Shown here in pieces: positions 1-7,287 of a DNA stretch of 20,698 nucleotides; within the stretch, counting starts at the first letter, position 1, and each line of letters begins with the position of its first letter. The translations under genes and the position numbers were made by a program. Origin of the DNA: Mucilaginibacter sp. (GTDB lineage: Bacteria > Bacteroidota > Bacteroidia > Sphingobacteriales > Sphingobacteriaceae); assembly GCA_019235595.1 (NCBI GenBank), contig JAFAKI010000141.1, positions 1-20,698 of the forward strand, written 5' to 3'. The notes beneath the pieces are model-generated. The model made no database searches and was not told where the DNA came from. It saw only the letters and a program-made list of their open reading frames with translations.

Positions 1-32
1 CTTTTCGATATTAAACTTTATCAAACAAGCAA

Positions 33-398
33 ATGTTAAAACGTGTACTAGTTTTAGATGATAATCAGGATATTCTGGACGTTGTTCAGGAAACCTTGTC
101 TTACGAAAAATTTGAAGTAAAGAGCACTTCAAATAGTGACGAAGTCATGTCGCTTGTTAAGGAGTTTGATCCTGATCTGATCATACTGGATTATCGGGTG
201 GCCGGGACCAACGGCGGCGAAGTTTGTAAACAAATCAAATCGCATCCGGACTTTAATGATAAACCGGTAATTATTTTCTCAGCATATATTAATCACCAGG
301 ACGAGATCATGGCCTACGGATGTGATGCCGTAATTAATAAGCCTTTTGATTTAGCGGAACTAATTGATAAAGTAAACGACCTTATTAATCAAGTTTGA
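33..398 (+). CDS. Stand-alone response regulator receiver protein (REC only)
   Basis: A 121-residue single-domain receiver protein with no output domain. The acidic pair D9/D10, the phosphoacceptor D53 (in LILDY), the switch residue S83 and the conserved lysine K103 before PF are all present, so it should accept phosphate from a histidine kinase. With no DNA-binding or enzymatic domain it must act by protein contact or as a phosphorelay shuttle, as known for CheY- or Spo0F-like proteins. No kinase lies nearby in this window, so it is an orphan here. It resembles the receiver at 870-1235 in length, in the DDN-x-DIL start and in the KPFD-x-x-EL-x-DKV end, which suggests tandem duplication. The partner kinase and the output are unknown. 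The family call is secure. Confidence 0.95.
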   Translation: MLKRVLVLDDNQDILDVVQETLSYEKFEVKSTSNSDEVMSLVKEFDPDLIILDYRVAGTNGGEVCKQIKSHPDFNDKPVIIFSAYINHQDEIMAYGCDAVINKPFDLAELIDKVNDLINQV

Positions 399-454
399 TT
401 ACTTTTATACCATCCCCTGTTAAAGCAACTAATTTTCTCTTGTTATTTTGATAT

Positions 455-469
455 GGTTTATGCTAAACC
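455..469. repeat. Short perfect inverted repeat upstream of the zinc-ribbon gene
   Basis: GGTTTA-TGC-TAAACC, a 6-bp stem with a 3-base spacer, lies 26 bases before the GTG start at 495. No T-run follows it, so it is not an obvious terminator. It could be a protein-binding site or a leader hairpin, or chance. Confidence 0.3.
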
Positions 470-494
470 GTGTGAATAATTAAAGTTTAGATTA

Positions 495-707
495 GTGAAA
501 CAAATACCATCCGAAATTTTCAGACCCGCCACCGTAAGATATTGTCGTAAATGCGGTTCTCCTTTTCATTTCCAGTTGCATCGCTCCTGGCTGGTAAAGA
601 CATTCCTTTTTTTTCTTCCGCTTAGGATATACTTCTGTGCTAAGTGCCAAAAGGCCAGGTATGTACTTATCAAAAAGAAAAATAAGACGGCTTCTGTTTC
701 TGCATAA
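495..707 (+). CDS. Small zinc-ribbon protein, paralogue of the one at 20167-20370
   Basis: A 70-residue protein beginning with GTG; an in-frame stop at 489-491 lies two codons upstream, and there is no internal ATG in the N-terminal part, so GTG is the best start. Two CxxC knuckles (C17/C20 and C48/C51, 27 residues between them) should bind one zinc ion. Between them lies a hydrophobic stretch (about residues 33-47) running straight into the second knuckle, and the tail is lysine-rich. A protein near the other end of the window has the same four-cysteine spacing and the same KTxxFxLP...YFCxKC pattern, which is strong evidence that both are real genes of one family. I do not recognise a named family or function; nucleic-acid or protein binding is typical of such ribbons but is not shown here. 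Confidence 0.75.
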   Translation: MKQIPSEIFRPATVRYCRKCGSPFHFQLHRSWLVKTFLFFLPLRIYFCAKCQKARYVLIKKKNKTASVSA

Positions 708-869
708 AGTTTTGTACTAAAAAAAGGAGCAATTCTGTCCTAAATTTCCGACTATATTTTATTATTTGAGTATTCGATCAAATTTCAATGTGTAAAATAA
801 ACACAGGCTGCCCCGTGGTATAGTTATTGTTCACGCTTTTCTTAATACCAAGAAATACATCAACCTGAT

Positions 870-1235
870 ATGCGCAAAATTATAGTCGTTGACGATAACG
901 AAGATATCCTGGAAATTATAAAACTAATACTTGAAGGTTACGATTACGAAGTTGTCACCCTGGCAGATGGAGGTCGATTATTCGAAAGCATCCGGGAATT
1001 TAAGCCCGACTTATTGCTACTCGATATTATGCTGGGCAATATGGACGGCCGTGACTTATGCAAGGCCATAAGGTTAAATGATGAAACCAAAGCCCTGCCG
1101 ATCATATTTGTATCGGCCAGTCATAATTTATCAGACCGGTTCATGGCCATGGGTTCAAATGTTGATTTTTTAGCGAAACCTTTTGATATCACGGAGTTGG
1201 TTGACAAAGTCGCCTTGAACTTGTCTGCCGCCTAA
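870..1235 (+). CDS. Stand-alone response regulator receiver protein (REC only)
   Basis: A second 121-residue receiver-only protein. Acidic pair D8/D9, phosphoacceptor D52 (LLLLDIM), switch serine S82 and lysine K103 (KPF) are all in place, so phosphorylation chemistry should be intact. There is no effector domain. It is similar to the receiver at 33-398 across the whole length but clearly diverged, so the two may serve different kinases or form a relay. It ends 19 bases before the stop of the convergent DUF2252 gene, with no recognisable terminator hairpin between them. The 162-base gap upstream contains a weak TGGTAT/ATACCA inverted pair (about 815-850) but no clear promoter. The family is certain; partner and output are unknown. 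Confidence 0.95.
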   Translation: MRKIIVVDDNEDILEIIKLILEGYDYEVVTLADGGRLFESIREFKPDLLLLDIMLGNMDGRDLCKAIRLNDETKALPIIFVSASHNLSDRFMAMGSNVDFLAKPFDITELVDKVALNLSAA

Positions 1236-1254
1236 TTTTTCTACCCACTATTTA

Positions 1255-2481
1255 TCAGCTGGCCTTTTTACCGGGCTTCGCGTCATTCAGTCCCGCCTTA
1301 TAAGCAGACAGATATTCTTCATAGTCCTGCTTTACTTGTTTCGCATATTCTTTTGCATATTTCAGTATAGCTTCCTGCCAATCCTTATTATGGCCAAATT
1401 CAATCAATTTATCTGCTATAGCCGATCCCTGTCTTCCTGAGCTGCGCAACTGCGCTGATGCGGTTAAAAGGGCCATATCGTCTATTACTAGCTGTATCTC
1501 GTCGTACCTGTTTTTAATCAGTTCGAAATTTATTCGGTCTTCTGTAGGTTGCATTTCCTTTATAACATAGCTATTGCCTTTAAAAGTACCAATACCTAAA
1601 AGTGCGGGTGATACGTTTTGCATACGATGTGCGATTTGCGTTAAGCGAGTAGCTTCATTTTGCCATTCCGGCTGTTTCACATTCAGGTAAGGTTGCACCG
1701 ATGATTTCATTTCCTGTTTCATATCCACAAACAAATATTTATTTTTGTTCTTACCGCTTTCTAACAAAAACATATAACGCCTCACACCAATACTTCCGGT
1801 GCCTGCTATTCTGAAAGCACAGTCGACCACCTTATAATCTTGTTCTTTAGCAACACTGCTTTCCATCCAGCGATCAATAAATTGGATCAGTTCCTTTTTA
1901 AGCTGTTTATCCTCTATCGCAAAATGCCTTTCGCTAGCCAGCAAGCACAAACGATGCTTCTTTTTAACGGTTAACTTCTTAACCAGGTCCTTTGGTTTAC
2001 GTTCATCAGCCTGGGTTAAAAAAGTGCGGACTATCCCGCTGGCAATGCGCGGATCAATACTAATTGCCTTACCCGTTGCCAATCTTGCAGAATAAGTTTT
2101 CAAAAACGATTCAGCCATTTTCGTTGCTTTCTCGGCTTTTATCCCTAAATTATCAAATGCGATAAATATGCTGGTTATCATTCGGGATACTTCCCATAAA
2201 CATGGCGCGAGCAAGCCCTCATCAAAATCATTCAGATCAAAATAAGCCAATCGGTTATCGCCTTTGTAGCTCCCGTAGTTTTCCATGTGCAGGTCACCGC
2301 ATACCCAGGTCAGGGGCGATGCCGGAATATGCTCTGCCTTAGAAAAATCCTCATAAAACAGATGACAGGTGCCCCTGAAAAAGCGGTAAACATTTTCGGC
2401 CATGCCCGCAAATTTGATTTTTACCATATCGGGCAAGCGGTCCTTATTAAAGGCTACTATTCGTTCATATACATTGTTCAT
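1255..2481 (-). CDS. DUF2252 family protein
   Basis: A 408-residue protein with the DUF2252 signatures in order: FFRGT (34-38), CGDLHMENYG (61-70) and FDLNDFDE (81-88). The GDxHxxN and NDFDE blocks resemble the catalytic and metal-binding loops of aminoglycoside-phosphotransferase-like kinases, so the family is usually regarded as a kinase-like fold; no substrate is established to my knowledge. Length is ordinary for the family. There is no signal peptide or membrane segment, so it is probably cytoplasmic. The first ATG gives MNNVYERIV and the gene is divergent from the small gene at 2541 across 59 bases, which must hold both promoters. Conservation of all three blocks suggests an active protein. 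Its biological role remains unknown. Confidence 0.9.
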   Translation of the reverse strand: MNNVYERIVAFNKDRLPDMVKIKFAGMAENVYRFFRGTCHLFYEDFSKAEHIPASPLTWVCGDLHMENYGSYKGDNRLAYFDLNDFDEGLLAPCLWEVSRMITSIFIAFDNLGIKAEKATKMAESFLKTYSARLATGKAISIDPRIASGIVRTFLTQADERKPKDLVKKLTVKKKHRLCLLASERHFAIEDKQLKKELIQFIDRWMESSVAKEQDYKVVDCAFRIAGTGSIGVRRYMFLLESGKNKNKYLFVDMKQEMKSSVQPYLNVKQPEWQNEATRLTQIAHRMQNVSPALLGIGTFKGNSYVIKEMQPTEDRINFELIKNRYDEIQLVIDDMALLTASAQLRSSGRQGSAIADKLIEFGHNKDWQEAILKYAKEYAKQVKQDYEEYLSAYKAGLNDAKPGKKAS

Positions 2482-2540
2482 GATGTGCTAAAGCTTTATT
2501 TTTATACAAGATAACACTAAATAAAAAAATACCTATCAAT

Positions 2541-2861
2541 ATGGAAGAAAGAATAGTCATTGCCTGCTATAAACCCAAACCGGGTAAGGCAGAAGGCCTT
2601 AAGGAACTCATGCATCAGCATTTACCCACTTTAAAGAAACAGGGCCTGGTAACCGACAGAGCCTCAATTATGATGGAAGCAAAAGACGGAACCATTATCG
2701 AGGTTTTTGAATGGAAGTCGCTCGCAGCGATTGAACAAGCTCATCACAATCCTGCAGTTTTAGAAATGTGGGGAAAGTATGCTGAAGTATGCGACTATAT
2801 TCCTGTCGCGCAAGTAGCAGAAGCGATGCAAATGTTTTCTGGCTTTCAGCCCTTTGCCTAA
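2541..2861 (+). CDS. ABM-like dimeric alpha/beta-barrel protein (putative monooxygenase or stress protein)
   Basis: A 106-residue protein with the pattern of the antibiotic-biosynthesis-monooxygenase / dimeric alpha-beta barrel superfamily: an opening strand (IVIACYKPKPGK), a helix with LKELMHQHLPTL, a central strand (IIEVFEWKS), and a second helix starting with the EQAHHNP segment that often follows it. Members act as cofactor-free oxygenases, heme-degrading enzymes or small binding proteins, so the exact activity cannot be read from sequence. It is transcribed divergently from the DUF2252 gene and ends 11 bases before the stop of the minus-strand DUF922 gene. No signal peptide is seen. The fold is likely; the substrate is unknown. 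Confidence 0.7.
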   Translation: MEERIVIACYKPKPGKAEGLKELMHQHLPTLKKQGLVTDRASIMMEAKDGTIIEVFEWKSLAAIEQAHHNPAVLEMWGKYAEVCDYIPVAQVAEAMQMFSGFQPFA

Positions 2862-2872
2862 GCAATTATTGC

Positions 2873-3976
2873 TTATTTTTTTATGCCGAATGCCCGCAAT
2901 TCCTTATCAATCTTTTCATCCCATCGGGCCTGGGCCGTATGGTCCTGGCCATGCCGTGTTTCGGCGTCGTACTGCTTTTGCATGCTGGTGGCTTCGCGCA
3001 ATGCTTCGAGATATTCTATATTAATAGGACCATAAAAATTGTCGGTCGGCAGCTTCATTTCCTGCAACCTCTTCTTATAATGTTCGCTCACTATTTTTTC
3101 AATATCAAAATGCCGTTGCTCGTGGTTTAATATATAACTATCCTGTCCCCCGCCCTTCACCCAGCAATCACTTTTTGCCACGCTTACTTTTATAGCTATA
3201 TTCACATAAATAACCCCATTTATCACTTCATTCTGTTCGGTGTAACCGATGGTAGAAAATATCTCCGCCTCAAAATGGTTATCCCTCGGCCTGTCCTTAA
3301 AATCGGCCCAGGTTAATGGGCGTTTGGCAGAATAATAAATGGTATCTCCTTCAGGTGTTTCGGTATAATCGGTAAAACGCAACTTTACTGCTTTGGCCAA
3401 TAAAGCATTAGTCTCCGCATTGCTGTTGATCCAAGTATTAAAGAACGACAATGTCCCTTCAATACCGTGCCTCAAAATTTCCTCTGCATCGATAGGTTTA
3501 CTTTCAGGTCGGGTATAACGAATGCCGCCGGTATAATCCACCAGGTGAATGGTATTGTAGCCCGACTGGAGCGAGAAAGAGAAAATTATTCCCAACCGCC
3601 CGCTCACCAAACCATTTTGCAATTTGGTTTCCGTTATCTTAAACTCTTTCAGGATGATCATCACCGGACGCAGACTGGTATCGTGGAGCAAATTGCGGGT
3701 AATGAATTGTTTTATGGACACCACAGCACCTCCTTTCAGATCCACTTTTTGTATACCGTTAGAATGATCTGGATTAATGGTGATCAGGCTTGCAACAGCA
3801 TTGCGATCCTGACGTTCATCCGCAACATCAACGATGTAGAATTCCTTCGGGGTAAAATTAATTTTTTCGTCACGCAGTATAATAGTACCATCAGTTTTCT
3901 GTTTAATACCAGACGCCCCGCACAAAAAAATGCTAACAATTGAAAACATTAAGACGATGCTGCGGTTAAATGACAT
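2873..3976 (-). CDS. Secreted DUF922 family protein, putative zinc metalloprotease
   Basis: A 367-residue protein with an N-terminal signal peptide (hydrophobic core about residues 6-19). The C-terminal half carries DUF922 features: LTWADF near residue 218, then HEQRH at 285-289 followed by FDI, and an ET-x-HG-x(6)-Q-x-x-W block about 50 residues later. HExxH is the usual zinc-binding motif with a glutamate general base, so a secreted metalloprotease is plausible; the third ligand cannot be assigned with confidence. The N-terminal half (about 25-200) is not recognised and may be a separate beta-rich domain. The cysteine at the end of the signal peptide follows a leucine and does not make a proper lipobox. 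Divergent from the TPR-led cluster; no functional link is visible. Confidence 0.8.
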   Translation of the reverse strand: MSFNRSIVLMFSIVSIFLCGASGIKQKTDGTIILRDEKINFTPKEFYIVDVADERQDRNAVASLITINPDHSNGIQKVDLKGGAVVSIKQFITRNLLHDTSLRPVMIILKEFKITETKLQNGLVSGRLGIIFSFSLQSGYNTIHLVDYTGGIRYTRPESKPIDAEEILRHGIEGTLSFFNTWINSNAETNALLAKAVKLRFTDYTETPEGDTIYYSAKRPLTWADFKDRPRDNHFEAEIFSTIGYTEQNEVINGVIYVNIAIKVSVAKSDCWVKGGGQDSYILNHEQRHFDIEKIVSEHYKKRLQEMKLPTDNFYGPINIEYLEALREATSMQKQYDAETRHGQDHTAQARWDEKIDKELRAFGIKK

Positions 3977-4098
3977 GCTGAATAAAACGGATAGAAGACA
4001 ATGCTATTATACAGGGGATTTTTTGATGATTTGACTCATAAAGTTTTCCACACCAACAACATACACACCTTGTAATCGTTCAGTAAAATAAAAGTGTT

Positions 4099-4114
4099 AT
4101 TCACATTTGTGAAT
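4099..4114. promoter_or_regulatory. Operator-like palindrome upstream of the TPR-led operon
   Basis: ATTCACATTTGTGAAT is a palindrome of 7-bp arms around a 2-base centre, lying 60 bases before the preferred ATG at 4174 and between two divergent genes. Its symmetry and position fit a homodimeric regulator site. The arms resemble a CRP-type site turned inside out, but I do not assign a regulator. Confidence 0.35.
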
Positions 4115-4146
4115 TACTAATGTGGATTGCATTTTTGCGTTATAAC

Positions 4147-4154
4147 TACTTTCG
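4147..4154 (+). promoter_or_regulatory. Possible Bacteroidota -7 element for the TPR-led operon
   Basis: TACTTTCG differs in one position from the Bacteroidota -7 consensus TAnnTTTG. An ATTG at 4126-4129, 17 bases upstream, could be the -33 part. If used, transcription would start near 4160, upstream of the ATG at 4174 but downstream of the ATG at 4120, which supports the shorter protein. Weak evidence on its own. Confidence 0.3.
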
Positions 4155-4173
4155 CATATTGATATCTTGCGCT

Positions 4174-7100
4174 ATGACCAAACTGAAATACACTGCCCTA
4201 TTTGTTCCTGTATTTTTAACGCTAACAGCCAAAGCCCAGCAAGACCCCTCTTTCCAAATTTACAGAACCTATCATGCCGCGTCCGACCTGCTTAGCAAAG
4301 GTAAGTATGTTGCCGCAGCTGAGCAATTCCGTTTGGTAGAGCGTTCAAGACTGGAAACCAGCACTCAACCCAAATTTGAGTCTTCGCTTACGCTGGTACA
4401 GGAAAACTCACAATACTACGAGGCGGTTTGCTCCCTTGAACTGGGGAATGATGATGCAGAGAGCCTTTTCATGAAGTTTATTAAAGATCATCCTGAAAAC
4501 CCGCTGGCAAAGGTGGCCTACTTTCAGATCGGTAAATATTACTTTAAACAGGCGAAATATACCGAGGCCTTGCAATGGTTTAATAAGGTAGACGCAGGCG
4601 ACCTGATAGGCAGCCAAACCATAGAATACAAATTCCGCAAAGGCTACGCTTATTTTGAAACCAACGACTATAAGAATGCACAAATGCTTTTCAGTGAGGT
4701 AAAAAATGAGCAGTCGCCCTACACCCAGGACGCGACTTACTACTTCGCTTACATCGCCTACCTGAATAAAGATTATCATCTGGCACTGGTCAACTTTGAA
4801 AAGCTAAAAAATTCAAAGAAGTACGAGAGCAGTTATCCATACTATATCACGGCTGTTTATTTTCTTGATAAACGCTATAATGACGTAATCAGCTATGCGG
4901 TGCCGATCCTTAAGACCACGCATCAGCAGCACGAAACCGAGATGCTGCGCATTGTGGGCGCATCTTACTTTGCTAAAGCTGATTACGATAACTCAGTAAA
5001 CTATTACAGCCGCTTTGAAGATCAGGATCGCGGCAAAACCCAGAACACACAGGACAGCTACCAGATGGGTTACGCCTATTTTAAAGTGGGCAATTACGCC
5101 AAATCTGCCAGTGAGTTGGAGAAACTGGTTGACCAAAACGACATCTACGCTCAAAACGGTAATTACACGCTGGGTAATGTTTTTCTGAAAATGAAGAACA
5201 AGCAGAGTGCCCGTAACGCTTTCTTCGTGGCATCAAAAATGAATTTTGATCCGCAGTTACAGGAAGATGGCTTGTTTGAGTATGCAAAGCTTTCTTACGA
5301 GCTCGATTTTAATACCCAGGCGCTGGATGCGACACGATTATATCTGAAAAATTACCCGCAGTCGCGCAGGACTGATGAGGTAAAAGTCCTGCTTGGTGAA
5401 GAGTTGTTGAACTCCAAAAACTACAAAGAGGCGGTTGAAATATTAGAGCCTATTCCTAACAAAACGGCAAGCGCTAAGGCTGCTTATCAAAAGGTGACTT
5501 ACTACCGCGGTTTGGAATTTTATAACGAACGCGCTTTTGAAAATGCTATAGGTATTTTCCTCCGCTCGCTAAAATATCCGTCAGACAAAAAGACCGAAGC
5601 TTTAACAGTTTATTGGATGGCTGAAGCGATGTTCGAAGTACGCAAATACAGTGAATCAGTTCAAAACTTTGAGCGTTTCCTCGATATGGATGCAGCTAGC
5701 GAAACAGCCGTTTATAACTATGCCAACTACGCGTTAGCATATGCCGCTTTTGGCGATGAGCAGTACAAAAAGGCAGCGCACTATTTCGAGAAGTTTTTGG
5801 CAGGTGGTGAAAAGGACCGGAATACCATTAACGATGCGGTTACCCGTTTAGGCGACAGCTATTTTGTGCTAAAAGAATATGGCAAAGCCCGTGAAAACTA
5901 TGACAAGATCATTGCACAACATAGCAAAGGAGAAGATTACGCTTTGTTCCAGCGTGGTATGATCCAGGGACTGCAGGGATCGCCCGACGCGAAGATCAGT
6001 ACGCTGACTGACGTATTAAGCCTTTTCCCTAACTCGGACTACGCGGATGACGCTTCCTTCGAGATCGCTTACACCTACTTCCTGAAGAATGATGGCTCGA
6101 TCGCCAAGCAGGATTTGCAAGCGATGATACAAAAGTACCCGCATAGCAGCTACATCCCGCGCGCGCTGGTTACTATTGGCTTGATTGATTATAACGCGGG
6201 TAATGATGACCTGGCAGTTGAATCGTTCAAAAAAGTAATAGCCGATTATTCGTCAACCGATGAAGCTAAACAGGCACTGAAACAGATCGAAAAGATTTAC
6301 ACTGATAAAGGTGATGCACAAACGTTTATTACCTACGCACAAAGTACACCAATCGGCAACTATACGGCGGCTGACCAGGAAAACATCCTGTTCACTGCAG
6401 CTAACAACCTTTATTTGAAAGGCGATTGGAACGGAACGGTACAGGCGGTGAGTGCTTACCTGGACAAATTCCCGAACAAACCGATCTATGAAAAACAGGC
6501 ACACTTCATCCGGGGCCAAAGCTTGATCAATCTGAAACGTGGCGACGAAGCAGTGGCCGATTTCAATGTGATATTGAACGACTGGACCAGCGCTTATACC
6601 GAAAAATCGCTGATCAGCATGTCCAACTGGGAGATATCTCAAAAGAAATATAACGAAGCCATCGCTTACCTGAAAAAACTAGAGATCAACTCAGAATATA
6701 AAGCCGATTATTCATACGCGATCAACAACCTGCTGTTGTGTTATGCGCAAATGAAAAGCCCTGATGATGCTTTGAAATATGCCAAACTGGTTCGCGAGTA
6801 TGAGAAATCGTCACAGGAAGACAAGTTTAAAACAGGCTTATACTCTGGTATAGCTTACCTGCAAAAAGGTGATACCACATCGGCAGTTAAGGAATTTAAC
6901 TACACTGTAGCCAATACCAAAACCATTGCTGCTGCTGAAGCAAAATATAACATCGCCCAGATAGAATACAACAAAGGCAGATACAAAGCATCGCAAAAAA
7001 CCTGTTTTGATCTGGTAAAAGAACTGCCGAACTATGATTACTGGGTAGCTAAAACTTACATCCTGCTAGCCGACAACTATGCAGCGCTGAAGGACAACTT

Positions 7101-7251
7101 CCAGGCGAAGGCGACACTGCAAAGTATCATAGATAATTACAAAGCTGACGACGATATTTTACCGACAGCGAAGGCTAAACTGGAAAGATTAAGTCCGGGA
7201 AGTTCAAAGTCGATCAAACAGGAAACCCAACCGGATACTACTAAAAACTAA
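4174..7251 (+). CDS. Large periplasmic tetratricopeptide-repeat (TPR) protein
   Basis: A protein of about 1025 residues made almost entirely of TPR-like helical hairpins, with recurring A-x-x-x-F/Y and G-x-x-Y motifs and G-D/N-Y-x-x-A segments from about residue 30 to 990, and a short polar tail. I chose the ATG at 4174 because it gives a clean signal peptide (MTKLKYTALF to cleavage after AKAQ); the ATG at 4120 would add 18 residues in front and spoil it. The protein should be periplasmic or outer-membrane associated and act as a scaffold. It leads a co-directional cluster with an outer-membrane barrel 36 bases downstream, then HU-SPOR, ExbB, ExbD, TonB and folC. In Bacteroidota a TPR protein of this size is often found beside such barrels; a partner role for the barrel or motor is inference. 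Confidence 0.9.
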   Translation: MTKLKYTALFVPVFLTLTAKAQQDPSFQIYRTYHAASDLLSKGKYVAAAEQFRLVERSRLETSTQPKFESSLTLVQENSQYYEAVCSLELGNDDAESLFMKFIKDHPENPLAKVAYFQIGKYYFKQAKYTEALQWFNKVDAGDLIGSQTIEYKFRKGYAYFETNDYKNAQMLFSEVKNEQSPYTQDATYYFAYIAYLNKDYHLALVNFEKLKNSKKYESSYPYYITAVYFLDKRYNDVISYAVPILKTTHQQHETEMLRIVGASYFAKADYDNSVNYYSRFEDQDRGKTQNTQDSYQMGYAYFKVGNYAKSASELEKLVDQNDIYAQNGNYTLGNVFLKMKNKQSARNAFFVASKMNFDPQLQEDGLFEYAKLSYELDFNTQALDATRLYLKNYPQSRRTDEVKVLLGEELLNSKNYKEAVEILEPIPNKTASAKAAYQKVTYYRGLEFYNERAFENAIGIFLRSLKYPSDKKTEALTVYWMAEAMFEVRKYSESVQNFERFLDMDAASETAVYNYANYALAYAAFGDEQYKKAAHYFEKFLAGGEKDRNTINDAVTRLGDSYFVLKEYGKARENYDKIIAQHSKGEDYALFQRGMIQGLQGSPDAKISTLTDVLSLFPNSDYADDASFEIAYTYFLKNDGSIAKQDLQAMIQKYPHSSYIPRALVTIGLIDYNAGNDDLAVESFKKVIADYSSTDEAKQALKQIEKIYTDKGDAQTFITYAQSTPIGNYTAADQENILFTAANNLYLKGDWNGTVQAVSAYLDKFPNKPIYEKQAHFIRGQSLINLKRGDEAVADFNVILNDWTSAYTEKSLISMSNWEISQKKYNEAIAYLKKLEINSEYKADYSYAINNLLLCYAQMKSPDDALKYAKLVREYEKSSQEDKFKTGLYSGIAYLQKGDTTSAVKEFNYTVANTKTIAAAEAKYNIAQIEYNKGRYKASQKTCFDLVKELPNYDYWVAKTYILLADNYAALKDNFQAKATLQSIIDNYKADDDILPTAKAKLERLSPGSSKSIKQETQPDTTKN

Positions 7252-7287
7252 TTAACAGGATAACAAAGAAATAGGAAAAGACAAGCA

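Noticed and set aside
1236..1254. Terminator between the second receiver gene and the convergent DUF2252 gene
   Set aside because: The 19-base gap has no hairpin.
3917..3976. Lipoprotein signal in the DUF922 protein
   Set aside because: A cysteine follows FL rather than a small-residue lipobox, so an ordinary signal peptide is the better reading.
4120..4173. Upstream ATG extending the TPR protein by 18 residues
   Set aside because: The ATG at 4174 gives a standard signal peptide ending in AKAQ; the extension would bury it, and a plausible -7 element lies inside the extension.
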